This document shows positions 43,398 to 51,446 of a stretch of DNA of 64,000 nt, piece by piece (the first letter of the stretch is position 1; each line of letters begins with the position of its first letter). Source of the DNA: Gemmatimonadota bacterium (lineage in GTDB: Bacteria; Gemmatimonadota; Gemmatimonadetes; Longimicrobiales; Gaopeijiaceae); contig JAWKQN010000003.1 of assembly GCA_041390125.1 (NCBI GenBank), positions 248,001-312,000 of the forward strand, in the 5' to 3' direction. The position numbers and the translations under genes are program-made. The notes below the pieces were generated by a model that saw nothing but the letters and a program-made list of their open reading frames with translations, ran no database searches and was not told the origin of the DNA.

Positions 43398-44689
43398 GCA
43401 CGGACGAACGCTGGGCCACGGGCAGCGCCGAGGAGCGCCGCGCCCGCGCGCTGGACGCGGCCGATCCGCTGGCGCGCTTCCGCAGCCGCTTCCATGTCCC
43501 GCTGCACGAGGACGGGCAGCCGGTCGCCTACTTCTGCGGCAACAGCCTGGGCCTGCAGCCCGTGGGCGTGCAGGCGGACGTGGTGGCCGAGCTGGAGGAC
43601 TGGCAGACCCTGGCGGTGCGCGCCCACCTGGAGGGCCGCGATCCCTGGTATCCCTACCACCGCCAGTTCCGGGAGCCCATGGCGCGGCTGGTCGGGGCCC
43701 GTCCGGAAGAGGTCGTGCTGATGAACGGCCTCACCGTGAACCTGCACCTGATGATGGTGAGCTTCTACCGGCCGGAGGGAACGCGCCGCCGCATCCTGAT
43801 GGAGGACGCGGCCTTCTCCTCCGACCGCTACGCCGTGGAGACGCAGCTGCGCGTGCACGGCGTGGACCCGGCGGACGGGCTGATCGCCGTGCCCGCGACC
43901 GACGGCGCCTGCCTGGACGAGGCCGAGATCGAACGCCGCATCGAGGACGCCGGCGACACGCTGGCCCTGGTGCTGCTGGGTGGCGTCAACTTCCTCACCG
44001 GGCAGCGGCTGGACCTGGCGCGCATCGCGCGCGCCGCGCACGCGGTGGGGGCCCGGGTCGGGTTCGATCTGGCGCACGCGGCCGGCAACGTCCCGCTCTC
44101 CCTGCACGACGATGGGGCCGACTTCGCGGTGTGGTGCACCTACAAGTACCTGAACGCGGGGCCGGGCGCGGTGGCGGGGTGCTTCGTGCACGAACGACAC
44201 GCGCACGACCGCGCGCTGCCGCGCTTCGGGGGCTGGTGGGGCTACGATCCCGACACGCGCTTCCAGCTCCACCTGCGGCCGGACTTCGTGCCGGTGGCGA
44301 GCGCCGACGGCTGGCAGCTCTCCAACCCGCCGATCCTGGCGCTCGCGCCGCTCAAGGCCTCGCTGGCGCTGTTCGACGAAGCCGGCCTGCCCGCGTTGCG
44401 CGCCAAGTCGGTGGCGCTGACCGGCTACCTGGAATCGCTGCTGGACACGCTGCCCGCCGGGCGCTTCCGCGTGCTCACGCCGCGCGATCCGGAGCGGCGC
44501 GGCGCACAGCTCAGCCTGCAGGTGGAAGGCGGCGGGGCCCGTGCGCTGGAGCACCGCCTGATGGCCCAAGGGATCGTGTGCGACGCGCGCGAGCCCGACG
44601 TGCTGCGTGCCTCGCCTGCGCCGCTCTACAACACGTTCCAAGACGTGTGGCGTCTGGCGGCGGCGCTCGCGGACGAGGCGGCCGCTTGA
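43394..44689 (+). CDS. kynU: kynureninase
   Basis: A 431-residue PLP enzyme cleaving 3-hydroxykynurenine to 3-hydroxyanthranilate and alanine. FCGNSLGLQP, the VVLMNGLTVNLHLMMVSFYRP block, ILMEDAAFSSDRYA, GVNFLTGQ, DLAHAAGNVPLSLHDDGADFAVWCTYKYLNAGPG with the PLP-binding Lys in YKYLNAGPG, and GWWGYDP are landmarks. GTG overlaps the decarboxylase stop (GTGA). Length is typical (about 420). Confidence 0.96.
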   Translation: MSTDERWATGSAEERRARALDAADPLARFRSRFHVPLHEDGQPVAYFCGNSLGLQPVGVQADVVAELEDWQTLAVRAHLEGRDPWYPYHRQFREPMARLVGARPEEVVLMNGLTVNLHLMMVSFYRPEGTRRRILMEDAAFSSDRYAVETQLRVHGVDPADGLIAVPATDGACLDEAEIERRIEDAGDTLALVLLGGVNFLTGQRLDLARIARAAHAVGARVGFDLAHAAGNVPLSLHDDGADFAVWCTYKYLNAGPGAVAGCFVHERHAHDRALPRFGGWWGYDPDTRFQLHLRPDFVPVASADGWQLSNPPILALAPLKASLALFDEAGLPALRAKSVALTGYLESLLDTLPAGRFRVLTPRDPERRGAQLSLQVEGGGARALEHRLMAQGIVCDAREPDVLRASPAPLYNTFQDVWRLAAALADEAAA

Positions 44690-45999
44690 ACGGAGGCGGC
44701 CGGCCGGTCGCGGTCGCCGGGGCCGGGCTGGCCGGCGCCATGATGGCCTGCTACCTGGCCCGGGACGGGTACCGGGTGCGGGTCTACGAGCGCCGGAGCG
44801 ACCCGCGCCGCAAAGGCACCGAGGGCGGCCGCTCCATCAACCTGGCGCTGTCGCACCGGGGGATCCGGGCGCTGGCCGAGCTGGGGCTCGCGGATGAGGT
44901 GCTCGCGCACGGCGTACCCATGCGCGGCCGCATGATGCACGCGCCGGACGGGGACCTCTCGCTGCAGCCCTATGGCACGGAGGCGGACCAGGTCATCCAC
45001 TCCACGTCCCGGGGGGACCTGAACCTGCGCCTGCTGGACGCCGCCGAGGCGGCCGGCGCCAAGCTGATCTTCGACGCGCCGGTGGTGGACGTCGAGCCCG
45101 AGCACGGGCGCATCCACCTGGAGGGCGGCCGCACCGAGGAGTTCGACTTCATCGTGGGCGCGGATGGCGCCTATTCCGCGGTGCGGGCCCGGCTGCAGCG
45201 CACGGCGGGCTTCGACTACGCCCAGACCTACCTCACGCACGGCTACAAGGAGCTGACGCTCCCGGCCGCGCCGGACGGCGGCTTCGCGCTGGAGCCCCAC
45301 GCGCTGCACATCTGGCCGCGCGGTGGCTTCATGATGATCGCGCTGCCCAACGAGGACCGCACGTTCACCTGCACGCTGTTCTGGCCCCTGACGGGGGAGG
45401 CACCTTCGTTCGCGGCGGTCCGCACGGACGAGGACGTCCTCGCGGTCTTCCGCACCCACTTCGCGGATGCGCTGCCCCTCTTCCCGGACGTGACCGAGCA
45501 GTACCGCACCCATCCGGTGGGGACCCTGGTCACCGTGCGCTGCGGCCCCTGGGACCTGGGCGGCCGGGTGATCCTGATCGGGGACGCGGCCCACGCCGTG
45601 GTGCCGTTCTACGGGCAGGGCATGAACGCCTCCTTCGAGGACTGCCGGCTCCTCGCGGAGGCGCTCCGGGCCCACGCCACGCCGGCCGAGGCGTTCCGGC
45701 GCTTCTACGAGGACCGCAAGGCGGACGCGGACGCGCTCTCCGAGCTGGCCATCGAGAACTACCGGGTCATGCGCGACCGGGTGGCGTCCAGGGGGTTCCT
45801 GGCGCTCCGGGCCCTGGGGCGTCTGGCGCACCGGGTGCTGCCGGGCGTCTTCGTCCCGCTCTACACGATGGTTACGTTCACGTCGACGCCCTACGCCGAG
45901 GCGGTGGCCCGCTGGGAGCGTCAGGTGCACGGGGTGCGCAGGGCCGCGACCGTGCTGGCGATCCTCCTGGGAGTCCTGCTGCTCCTCGCGCTCCGGTGA
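44686..45999 (+). CDS. kmo: kynurenine 3-monooxygenase
   Basis: A 437-residue FAD/NADPH hydroxylase converting kynurenine to 3-hydroxykynurenine. FAD motif VAGAGLAGAMMACYLARDGYRVRVYERR, GGRSINLALSHRGIRAL, GADGAYSAVR and GDAAHAVVPFYGQGMNASFEDC are present. The last 17 residues (AATVLAILLGVLLLLAL) form a C-terminal membrane anchor, as in mitochondrial KMO. Starts at TTG overlapping the kynU stop (TTGA); no better start codon precedes the FAD motif. Confidence 0.95.
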   Translation: MNGGGRPVAVAGAGLAGAMMACYLARDGYRVRVYERRSDPRRKGTEGGRSINLALSHRGIRALAELGLADEVLAHGVPMRGRMMHAPDGDLSLQPYGTEADQVIHSTSRGDLNLRLLDAAEAAGAKLIFDAPVVDVEPEHGRIHLEGGRTEEFDFIVGADGAYSAVRARLQRTAGFDYAQTYLTHGYKELTLPAAPDGGFALEPHALHIWPRGGFMMIALPNEDRTFTCTLFWPLTGEAPSFAAVRTDEDVLAVFRTHFADALPLFPDVTEQYRTHPVGTLVTVRCGPWDLGGRVILIGDAAHAVVPFYGQGMNASFEDCRLLAEALRAHATPAEAFRRFYEDRKADADALSELAIENYRVMRDRVASRGFLALRALGRLAHRVLPGVFVPLYTMVTFTSTPYAEAVARWERQVHGVRRAATVLAILLGVLLLLALR

Positions 46000-46787
46000 C
46001 GTCGATGTCCCTCACGTACTCGTCCTATCTCGAGCTGGAGCGTCTGCTCAAGCTCCAGCATCCGGCCTCGGATCCGCCCGAGCACGACGAGCTGCTGTTC
46101 ATCGTCATCCACCAGGTCTACGAGCTCTGGTTCAAGCTGCTGCTGCACGAGCTGGACAAGACCAAACGCGACCTGTCCAGCGGCGCGCTGTTCGACGCCA
46201 TCGCCACGTTCAAGCGCATCCGCATGGTCATGAAGACCCTGGTGGCGCAACTGGACGTGCTGGAGACCATGTCTCCACTCAGCTTCAACAGCTTCCGCCA
46301 CCGCCTGGACACCGCCTCGGGCTTCCAATCCCCGCAGTTCCGGGAGATGGAGTTCCTGCTGGGCCACAAGCGCCGGACCATGCTGCGCCATCACGAAGGC
46401 AACCCGGAGGCCCAGGCGCGTCTGGAGCAGCGGCTGCAGGAGCCGTCCATCGTGGACGCGCTCTACGACTTCCTGCGCGGCTTCGGGATGGAGATTCCGC
46501 AGGAGTTGAAGAACAAGCCGCCGGAGGAGCCCACCCGGCCGCATGAGGAGATCCAGCGGGCGCTGCTCCAGCTCTACGAGACGCGCGCGGACGTGCGCAT
46601 CCTGTTCGAGATCATGACGGACGTGGACGAAGGCCTGCAGGAGTGGCGCTACCGGCACGTCATCATGGTGCAGCGCACCATCGGGGATAAGTCCGGCACG
46701 GGCGGCTCCTCGGGCGTGGACTTCCTCAAGGGCACGCTCTTCAAGCCCATCTTCCCGGACCTCTGGGCCATCCGCGGGCAGGTCTGA
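45996..46787 (+). CDS. kynA: tryptophan 2,3-dioxygenase
   Basis: A 263-residue haem enzyme opening the indole ring of L-tryptophan to N-formylkynurenine. SSYLELERLLKLQHP, HDELLFIVIHQVYELWFKLLLHELDK (substrate-binding His), LSFNSFRHRLDTASGFQSPQFREMEFLLG and the C-terminal YRHVIMVQRTIGDKSGTGGSSGVDFLK, with the haem-ligating His in RHVIMVQR, are diagnostic. GTG at 45996 overlaps the kmo stop; ATG 46005 is an alternative. The first enzyme of the pathway is placed late in the operon. Confidence 0.96.
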   Translation: MTSMSLTYSSYLELERLLKLQHPASDPPEHDELLFIVIHQVYELWFKLLLHELDKTKRDLSSGALFDAIATFKRIRMVMKTLVAQLDVLETMSPLSFNSFRHRLDTASGFQSPQFREMEFLLGHKRRTMLRHHEGNPEAQARLEQRLQEPSIVDALYDFLRGFGMEIPQELKNKPPEEPTRPHEEIQRALLQLYETRADVRILFEIMTDVDEGLQEWRYRHVIMVQRTIGDKSGTGGSSGVDFLKGTLFKPIFPDLWAIRGQV

Positions 46788-47416
46788 TGGCACGCCGGAT
46801 CTGGGACATCTCCCCGCCGCTCACGGCGGATCTCGCGGTCTTCCCGGGGGACACGCCGCTGTCCCGCGAGGTGCTGCTGGACTTCGCCCGCGGGGACGCG
46901 CTCCGGCTCTCCACGCTGCGGAGCACGGTGCACGTGGGTGCGCATGTGGACGCGGAGAGCCACTACGCCGAGCCCGGGCTGTCCATCGAGGCGGAGCCGC
47001 TGGAGCGCTTCATCGGCCCCTGCGACGTGCTGCGCGTGCGCGCCGCCGACGGGGAGCACCTGCGCGTCTCCGACCTGCCGCGCGCGCCCCGGCACCCGCG
47101 TGTGCTGCTGGCCACGGGCAGCGCGCCCGATCCCGCCCGCTTCGACGGGACGTTCGTGGCGCTGGATCCCGCCGTGGTGGATCACCTGGCGGATCAGGGC
47201 GTGCGCCTCGTGGGGCTGGACACGCCGAGCGTGGACCGGGCGGACTCCAAGGAGCTGCCGGCCCATCAGCGCTGCTATGCCCGCGACGTGCGCATCCTGG
47301 AGGGCGTGGTGCTGACGGACGTGCCCGAGGGGGAGTACGAGCTGATCGCGCTGCCGCTCCGCCTGGTGGGCTTCGATGCCAGCCCGGTGCGCGCGGTGCT
47401 GCGCGCGCTCGGATGA
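46787..47416 (+). CDS. kynB: kynurenine formamidase
   Basis: A 209-residue cyclase-family metal hydrolase removing formate from N-formylkynurenine. Conserved WDISPPLTADLAVFPGDTPLS, the metal motif HVGAHVDAESHY (H-x3-H-x-D-x3-H), FVALDPAVVDHLADQGVRLVGLDTPSVDRADSKELPAHQ. Its ATG overlaps the kynA stop by one base (TGATG); its stop overlaps the next gene (ATGA). Completes tryptophan-to-ACMS within one operon. Confidence 0.95.
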   Translation: MARRIWDISPPLTADLAVFPGDTPLSREVLLDFARGDALRLSTLRSTVHVGAHVDAESHYAEPGLSIEAEPLERFIGPCDVLRVRAADGEHLRVSDLPRAPRHPRVLLATGSAPDPARFDGTFVALDPAVVDHLADQGVRLVGLDTPSVDRADSKELPAHQRCYARDVRILEGVVLTDVPEGEYELIALPLRLVGFDASPVRAVLRALG

Positions 47417-48624
47417 CGGACGCGGTGTCCCGCCCCCTGCCGCGCGTGCTGCTGGCCCCGGGTCGCGAGCGCTCCCTGGAGCGCCGCCACCCGTGGATCT
47501 TCAAGGGCGCCATCCGCAGCGTGGAGGGGGAGCCCGGCGTCGGCGACACCGTGGAGATCCGCGCGCACGACGGCCGCTGGCTGGCGCTGGCCGCGTATTC
47601 CCCCGCGTCCCAGATCGCGGCGCGCGTGTGGACGTTCGAGCGGGACGCCACGGTGGACGAGGCCTTCCTGGAGGCGCGCGTGCGGGCGGCGCTGGCGCGG
47701 CGCGCGGACCTGCTGACCGAGCCCGACGGCGGATGCCGGCTGATCTTCGGCGAGGCGGACGAGCTGCCGGGGCTGATCGTGGACCGCTATGCGGATCAAC
47801 TGGTGCTGCAGGTGCTGGCCGCGGGGGCCGAACGTTGGCGGGACGCCCTGGTGGCCGCGCTGCAGGCGGCCCTGCCGGATGCACGGATCTACGAGCGCTC
47901 GGACGCGTCCGTGCGCGGGAAGGAGGGCCTGCCCCAACGAACAGGACCCGTGGTGGGGGACGCGCCCGCGGGGCCGGTGGAGATCCAGGAGGACGGAGCC
48001 CGCTTCCAGGTGGACGTGGAGCGCGGTCACAAGACCGGGTTCTACCTGGACCAGCGGGATGCGCGCGCCTGGCTCTCCGCGCACGCCAGCGGGAAGGACG
48101 TGCTGAACGTGTTCGCCTATACGGGCGCGTTCGGTGTGGTGGCCCGGACGGGCGGTGCGGCCGGGCTCACCCAGGTGGACAGCTCGGCGGACGCGCTCGA
48201 GGCCGCGGAGCGGCACCTGGCCCTGAACGGCGTGGCCACCCCCGAGGACGAGCTCGTGCGGGGCGATGCGTTCGAGGTGCTGCGCCGCTTCGCGGAGGAG
48301 GGCCGGCAGTGGGACGTGGTGGTGCTGGACCCGCCCAAGTTCATCGAGTCCAAGGCCCAGCTCCAGCGGGGCGCGCGCGGCTACAAGGACATCAACCGGG
48401 TGGCGCTGGCCTGCGTGCGGCCCGGCGGCACGCTGCTGACGTTCTCGTGCTCGGGGCTGCTCGAGCCCGACCTGTTCCAGAAGATCGTGGCGGACGCCGC
48501 GCTGGACGCGGGCCGCACCGGCCGGATCCGGGCCCGGCTGTTCCAGGGCCGTGACCATCCCGTGCTGCTCCCGTTCCCGGAGTCGGCCTACTTGAAGGGG
48601 CTGGTGGTGCGGGTGGAGGGCTGA
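47413..48624 (+). CDS. rlmI: RlmI-type 23S rRNA (cytosine-5) methyltransferase
   Basis: A 403-residue protein with an N-terminal PUA-like domain (about 15-90: ERSLERRHPWIFKGAIRSVEGEPGVGDTVEI...) and a SAM methyltransferase domain (about 190-400: KTGFYLDQRDAR, VLNVFAYTGAFGVVARTGGAAGLTQVDSS, VVLDPPKF with the catalytic DPPK, LLTFSCSG, GRDHPVLLPFPESAYLKGL). Equivalent to RlmI, which methylates C1962. It is translationally coupled to kynB and shares the kynurenine transcript, an unexpected pairing; whether it is functionally linked is unknown. Confidence 0.9.
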   Translation: MTDAVSRPLPRVLLAPGRERSLERRHPWIFKGAIRSVEGEPGVGDTVEIRAHDGRWLALAAYSPASQIAARVWTFERDATVDEAFLEARVRAALARRADLLTEPDGGCRLIFGEADELPGLIVDRYADQLVLQVLAAGAERWRDALVAALQAALPDARIYERSDASVRGKEGLPQRTGPVVGDAPAGPVEIQEDGARFQVDVERGHKTGFYLDQRDARAWLSAHASGKDVLNVFAYTGAFGVVARTGGAAGLTQVDSSADALEAAERHLALNGVATPEDELVRGDAFEVLRRFAEEGRQWDVVVLDPPKFIESKAQLQRGARGYKDINRVALACVRPGGTLLTFSCSGLLEPDLFQKIVADAALDAGRTGRIRARLFQGRDHPVLLPFPESAYLKGLVVRVEG

Positions 48625-48719
48625 GGCGGGCGTAGGCCAGTCGACGCCAGACGCGGGTTCCCGCGGGCGCGGTCCTGCCTTAGAACGCCTCACTCCTCTG
48701 GCGCGTCGCCAGACCTGAC

Positions 48720-48737
48720 CCGGAAGCCTGCTTCCGG
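48720..48737. terminator. hairpin downstream of rlmI
   Basis: An 8-bp perfect stem with a two-base loop, 95 bases past the operon stop. Possible terminator or operator; no T tract. Confidence 0.35.
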
Positions 48738-48792
48738 TCGGCAGGACCGGAGTGCCGGATGTGCGGCGGTGCCACGGGCGGGGGAGGGGCCG

Positions 48793-48809
48793 ACGTTCCC
48801 GCGGGAACG
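48793..48809. repeat. palindrome ACGTTCCCGCGGGAACG(C)
   Basis: Seventeen of the 18 bases of the palindrome that occurs at 61073, 61976 and 62497. This copy ends ...GAACGC and is 144 bases ahead of the following gene. Confidence 0.75.
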
Positions 48810-48952
48810 CGGCGGGTTCCGGGGGCCCGGCTTGCCAGGCCGGCAGGGGGAACGGAGCTTGCACACCGGCGGGCGCGCTGCCGGGCGTCTCCCGACCGAC
48901 CCTTCCGGCCGCGCGACAGCCCCAGTCCCCCCGTTTCCGGATCAGTGACCTC

Positions 48953-49747
48953 GTGACCAAGACCGTCGAGACGACCTTGAACGGACCTCCGGGCACGCCC
49001 CAACGGGAACGGACCAACCCCCCCCACATCGAGCACATCCGCGAGCACCTGCTCCGCGTCGAGACCGGACACATCGCCGTGACCGATCCCGAGGCCGTGT
49101 ACCTCGGCCATGCCGAAGGGGACCGCTTCTGGGAGGTGATCGGGCTGCGCCTGGCCGGGCACCCGAGCCCCATCCTGGGGGCCGTGCCGTTCCGGCGGCA
49201 CGAGCTGCCCGGGGTGCTGCACTCCCGGGAGCCGCTCGCGTCCTTCCTGTCCTCGCCGGCCACGCCGGGTCGGGGTGGGGGGCCGCTGCTGGCCCCTCCG
49301 GGGTGGATCCCCATGCTGCTGCCCCGGGCTCGGGAGACCATTCCCGCCTTCCTGCGCTCCCTACGCGCAGGCAAGGTCCCCAAGCCGGTCCTGATCGATC
49401 CCGGCACGATCGAGCTGGCCTTCGACTTCCGCCTGGAGAACCCGTTCGGGATGGCCAGCCTCCGGCGCCCCCTTCTGCGACACCTGATCCGCACCGAACG
49501 CGGACACCTCATCACGGGCTATTGTCACGACCCCATGGAGGGGTCCACCCAGCCCGCCTTCCTGCACGTGAAGGACCCTGTCCAGCACACCGCGCAGGGT
49601 TCCCGCCGCTTGCTCCCTCTGGCGATCCGCCGCAGCTTCATCACGCTGATGGTCGACATCTCGGATGACGAGACCCGGATGGCGGCCGCGCAGTGGGTGC
49701 CGTTCAGCCCGGCGTCGGCGACGCCGCATCATTTGTTGTTGCGGTAG
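48953..49747 (+). CDS. hypothetical protein (264 aa)
   Basis: Unrecognised 264-residue soluble protein, with no signal peptide or membrane segment. It has an aromatic/acidic half (HIREHLLRVETGHIAVTDPEAVYLGHAEGDRFWEVIGLRLAGHPSPILGAVPF) and a half with LIRTERGHLITGYCHDPMEGSTQPAFLHVKDP and SRRLLPLAIRRSFITLMVDISDDETRMAAAQWVPF. GTG start at 48953 is the best-placed; the region ahead is Pro/Gly-rich and unlikely to be coding. Lies between the kynurenine operon and the AT-richer HNH endonuclease; no partnership can be shown. Confidence 0.55.
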   Translation: MTKTVETTLNGPPGTPQRERTNPPHIEHIREHLLRVETGHIAVTDPEAVYLGHAEGDRFWEVIGLRLAGHPSPILGAVPFRRHELPGVLHSREPLASFLSSPATPGRGGGPLLAPPGWIPMLLPRARETIPAFLRSLRAGKVPKPVLIDPGTIELAFDFRLENPFGMASLRRPLLRHLIRTERGHLITGYCHDPMEGSTQPAFLHVKDPVQHTAQGSRRLLPLAIRRSFITLMVDISDDETRMAAAQWVPFSPASATPHHLLLR

Positions 49748-49848
49748 GGGGGGGACGTTCTTCCGCGGTTCCCCAAGCTCACTGCTCCCTCCTTGAGAGG
49801 GAGTCATGGAGAACGCCTCAACATCTCTACTGGGCGGTTCAGAGCCGA

Positions 49849-50694
49849 ATGCCATTCACGCTTGATGTTCTTGAGCTGGGTCGCCTCTATACACGGCCCG
49901 AGTTGGCACGTCTCTGGGGATATCAGGGATTTGAAGCGATCTCGCGCGGGGTCGTTACGCCTGCCGATAGCGCAACGATCGTCTTGTTCGTTACCCGGGA
50001 GAAGCAGCAGAGTCTTACTCAATACCGTGACTTCATCAGCGGGGACCGGCTCTATTGGGAGGGCCAGAAGCGCCACGGAACCGACGACCGGATCGCGAGG
50101 GCTCACGAGAGCGGCGAGCAGATTCACCTCTTCTATCGCGATGTGCACCATACCCCGTTCCGCTACTACGGTCAGCTACTCGCTACCCGCTTCGTCCGCA
50201 AACGAGACAAACCGAGCGAGTTCACCTTTCAGCTCGTGCATGATCTGTCAGCAGAGGATGACGTGCGTTCACACGAGTCGGAGCTCGCCGCGATAGAAGA
50301 GACGGAGCGAAGGGAGATCGTTCGCGCTCGAGTCGGCCAGGGTAGGTTCAGAGCCGATCTACTCAGGGTCTGGGGCGAGTGCGCAGTAACGGGGGTGGAC
50401 CGAGCCGATCTCCTGCGCGCCTCTCATATCAAGCCGTGGCGCTTCAGTTCCAATCGGGAACGCATGGATCGGTTCAATGGGCTGCTCCTGCTCCCCCAGT
50501 ACGACCATCTGTTCGATCGCGGATACATCACGTTTCACGACGACGGGCGCTTGGAGCCGTCGCCGGCGATCACATCCGTGCCGGCAGACCGACTCGGCGT
50601 GGAGCTCAGATCCAGGCTCCGACGCGTGGAGGACCGACACTTGCCATTTCTGGAGTATCACAGAGAACAGGTCTTTGTAGCACGACGAGGGTAG
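49849..50694 (+). CDS. HNH endonuclease with DUF3427-like N-terminal domain
   Basis: A 281-residue predicted nuclease. Residues of about 1-155 resemble the DUF3427 domain of restriction-type proteins (ARLWGYQGFEAISRGVVTPADSATIVLFVTREKQQSLTQYRDFISGDRLYWEGQKRHGTDDRIARAHESGEQIHLFYRDV). Residues of about 185-265 form an HNH_2-type domain: CAVTGVDRADLLRASHIKPW, with the H of the HNH, then FNGLLLLPQYDHLFDRGYITFHDDGRL. Base composition is visibly AT-richer than its neighbours, with many CTT, ATT and TCA codons, indicating acquisition by transfer. ATG 49849; weak ribosome site. Possible restriction or anti-phage function; a partner methylase is not adjacent. Confidence 0.78.
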   Translation: MPFTLDVLELGRLYTRPELARLWGYQGFEAISRGVVTPADSATIVLFVTREKQQSLTQYRDFISGDRLYWEGQKRHGTDDRIARAHESGEQIHLFYRDVHHTPFRYYGQLLATRFVRKRDKPSEFTFQLVHDLSAEDDVRSHESELAAIEETERREIVRARVGQGRFRADLLRVWGECAVTGVDRADLLRASHIKPWRFSSNRERMDRFNGLLLLPQYDHLFDRGYITFHDDGRLEPSPAITSVPADRLGVELRSRLRRVEDRHLPFLEYHREQVFVARRG

Positions 50695-50769
50695 CCTGCT
50701 GGCCAGAGGGCCCAGATGACCAAGGCGGAGCCGGAGGCCTGAATGGCCCGAGGCCCCACGTCCCCCCCC

Positions 50770-50997
50770 CTACCGCCCCACCCACCGCCCCACCACCGCG
50801 AGGATGATCCCGAGCAGGAGTGCCAGCACCACCAGTGACGTGAACGGCACGTAGATCTGCACACCGTCCCGGACCGCGTTGATGTCCCCGGGCAGGTGGC
50901 CGAACCACCGGAAGGCCCCCCGCCACACCGCCACTCCCAGCAGGATGGCCAGCACACCGAGCTTCCCCAGCAGGGGAGCGAGGCGGGTGCGGCTCAC
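50770..50997 (-). CDS. DUF2905 small membrane protein
   Basis: A 75-residue protein of the DUF2905 family: hydrophobic helix 1 (GKLGVLAILLGVAVW), the conserved loop LPGDINAVRDGVQIYVPFTSLVVLALLLGIILAVV and helix 2. Function unknown. Starts at GTG overlapping the deaminase stop (GTGA), last gene of the dehydrogenase-deaminase unit. Confidence 0.85.
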   Translation of the reverse strand: MSRTRLAPLLGKLGVLAILLGVAVWRGAFRWFGHLPGDINAVRDGVQIYVPFTSLVVLALLLGIILAVVGRWVGR

Positions 50998-51446
50998 GCG
51001 TCCACCGTGGCGATCACCTTGAGCTCGACGTGGATCGGGGTGGGAAGGCGTCCCACCTCCACCGTGGTGCGGCTCGGCTGCACGTGGCCCAGGATCTCTC
51101 CGTAGACCTGGTTGAAGGCCTGGAAGTCGCGCCCGATGTCCGTCAGGAACACCGTCACGTCCACGATGCGCTCCAGGCTGGAGCCGGCATCCTCCAGGAT
51201 CACGCGCAGGTTGTCGAACACCGCGCGCGCCTCCACCTGGATGTCCCAGTCCAGCACGCGGCCATCGTCGTCGAACGTGATGCCGGGGATCTGCTTCTCG
51301 CCGCGCCGCCGGGGTCCCATCCCCGACACGAAGATCAACGAGCCGACCCGTCGGGCATGCGGGTAGGGTCCCACCGGCTCGGGCGCCCGCGCGCTCACGA
51401 TGATGTCGGGACGCGCCGTCCCGCCGCCTTGCTTCTGCTCGCTCAC
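50994..51446 (-). CDS. amnD: RidA-family 2-aminomuconate deaminase
   Basis: A 150-residue YjgF/RidA protein. PEPVGPYPHARRVGSLIFVSGMGPRRRGEKQIPGITFDDDGRVLDWDIQVEARAVFDNLRVILEDAGSSLERIVDVTVFLTDIGRDFQAFNQVYGEIL...QPSRTTVEVGRLPTPIHVELKVIAT closely resembles kynurenine/nitrobenzoate-pathway 2-aminomuconate deaminases rather than generic RidA; the SGMGP and GRLPTP blocks are in place. It hydrolyses 2-aminomuconate to 4-oxalocrotonate and ammonia. GTG start overlaps the dehydrogenase stop (GTGA), so it is in the same operon. The gene name follows the family and is tentative. Confidence 0.82.
   Translation of the reverse strand: MSEQKQGGGTARPDIIVSARAPEPVGPYPHARRVGSLIFVSGMGPRRRGEKQIPGITFDDDGRVLDWDIQVEARAVFDNLRVILEDAGSSLERIVDVTVFLTDIGRDFQAFNQVYGEILGHVQPSRTTVEVGRLPTPIHVELKVIATVDA

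Larger units (their letters stand above)
48625..48952. other. intergenic region with inverted repeat and palindrome
   Basis: About 330 bases. CCGGAAGC-CT-GCTTCCGG (48720-48737) can terminate the kynurenine transcript, though no T run follows. CGTTCCCGCGGGAACG (48794-48809) is a copy of the palindrome found around the DUF222/HNH gene. No coding region recognised. Confidence 0.5.

Noticed and set aside
48793..48809. Treating the palindrome as a single transcription-factor operator
   Set aside because: Copies lie inside coding sequence and in unrelated places, which fits a repeat or nuclease site better than one operator.
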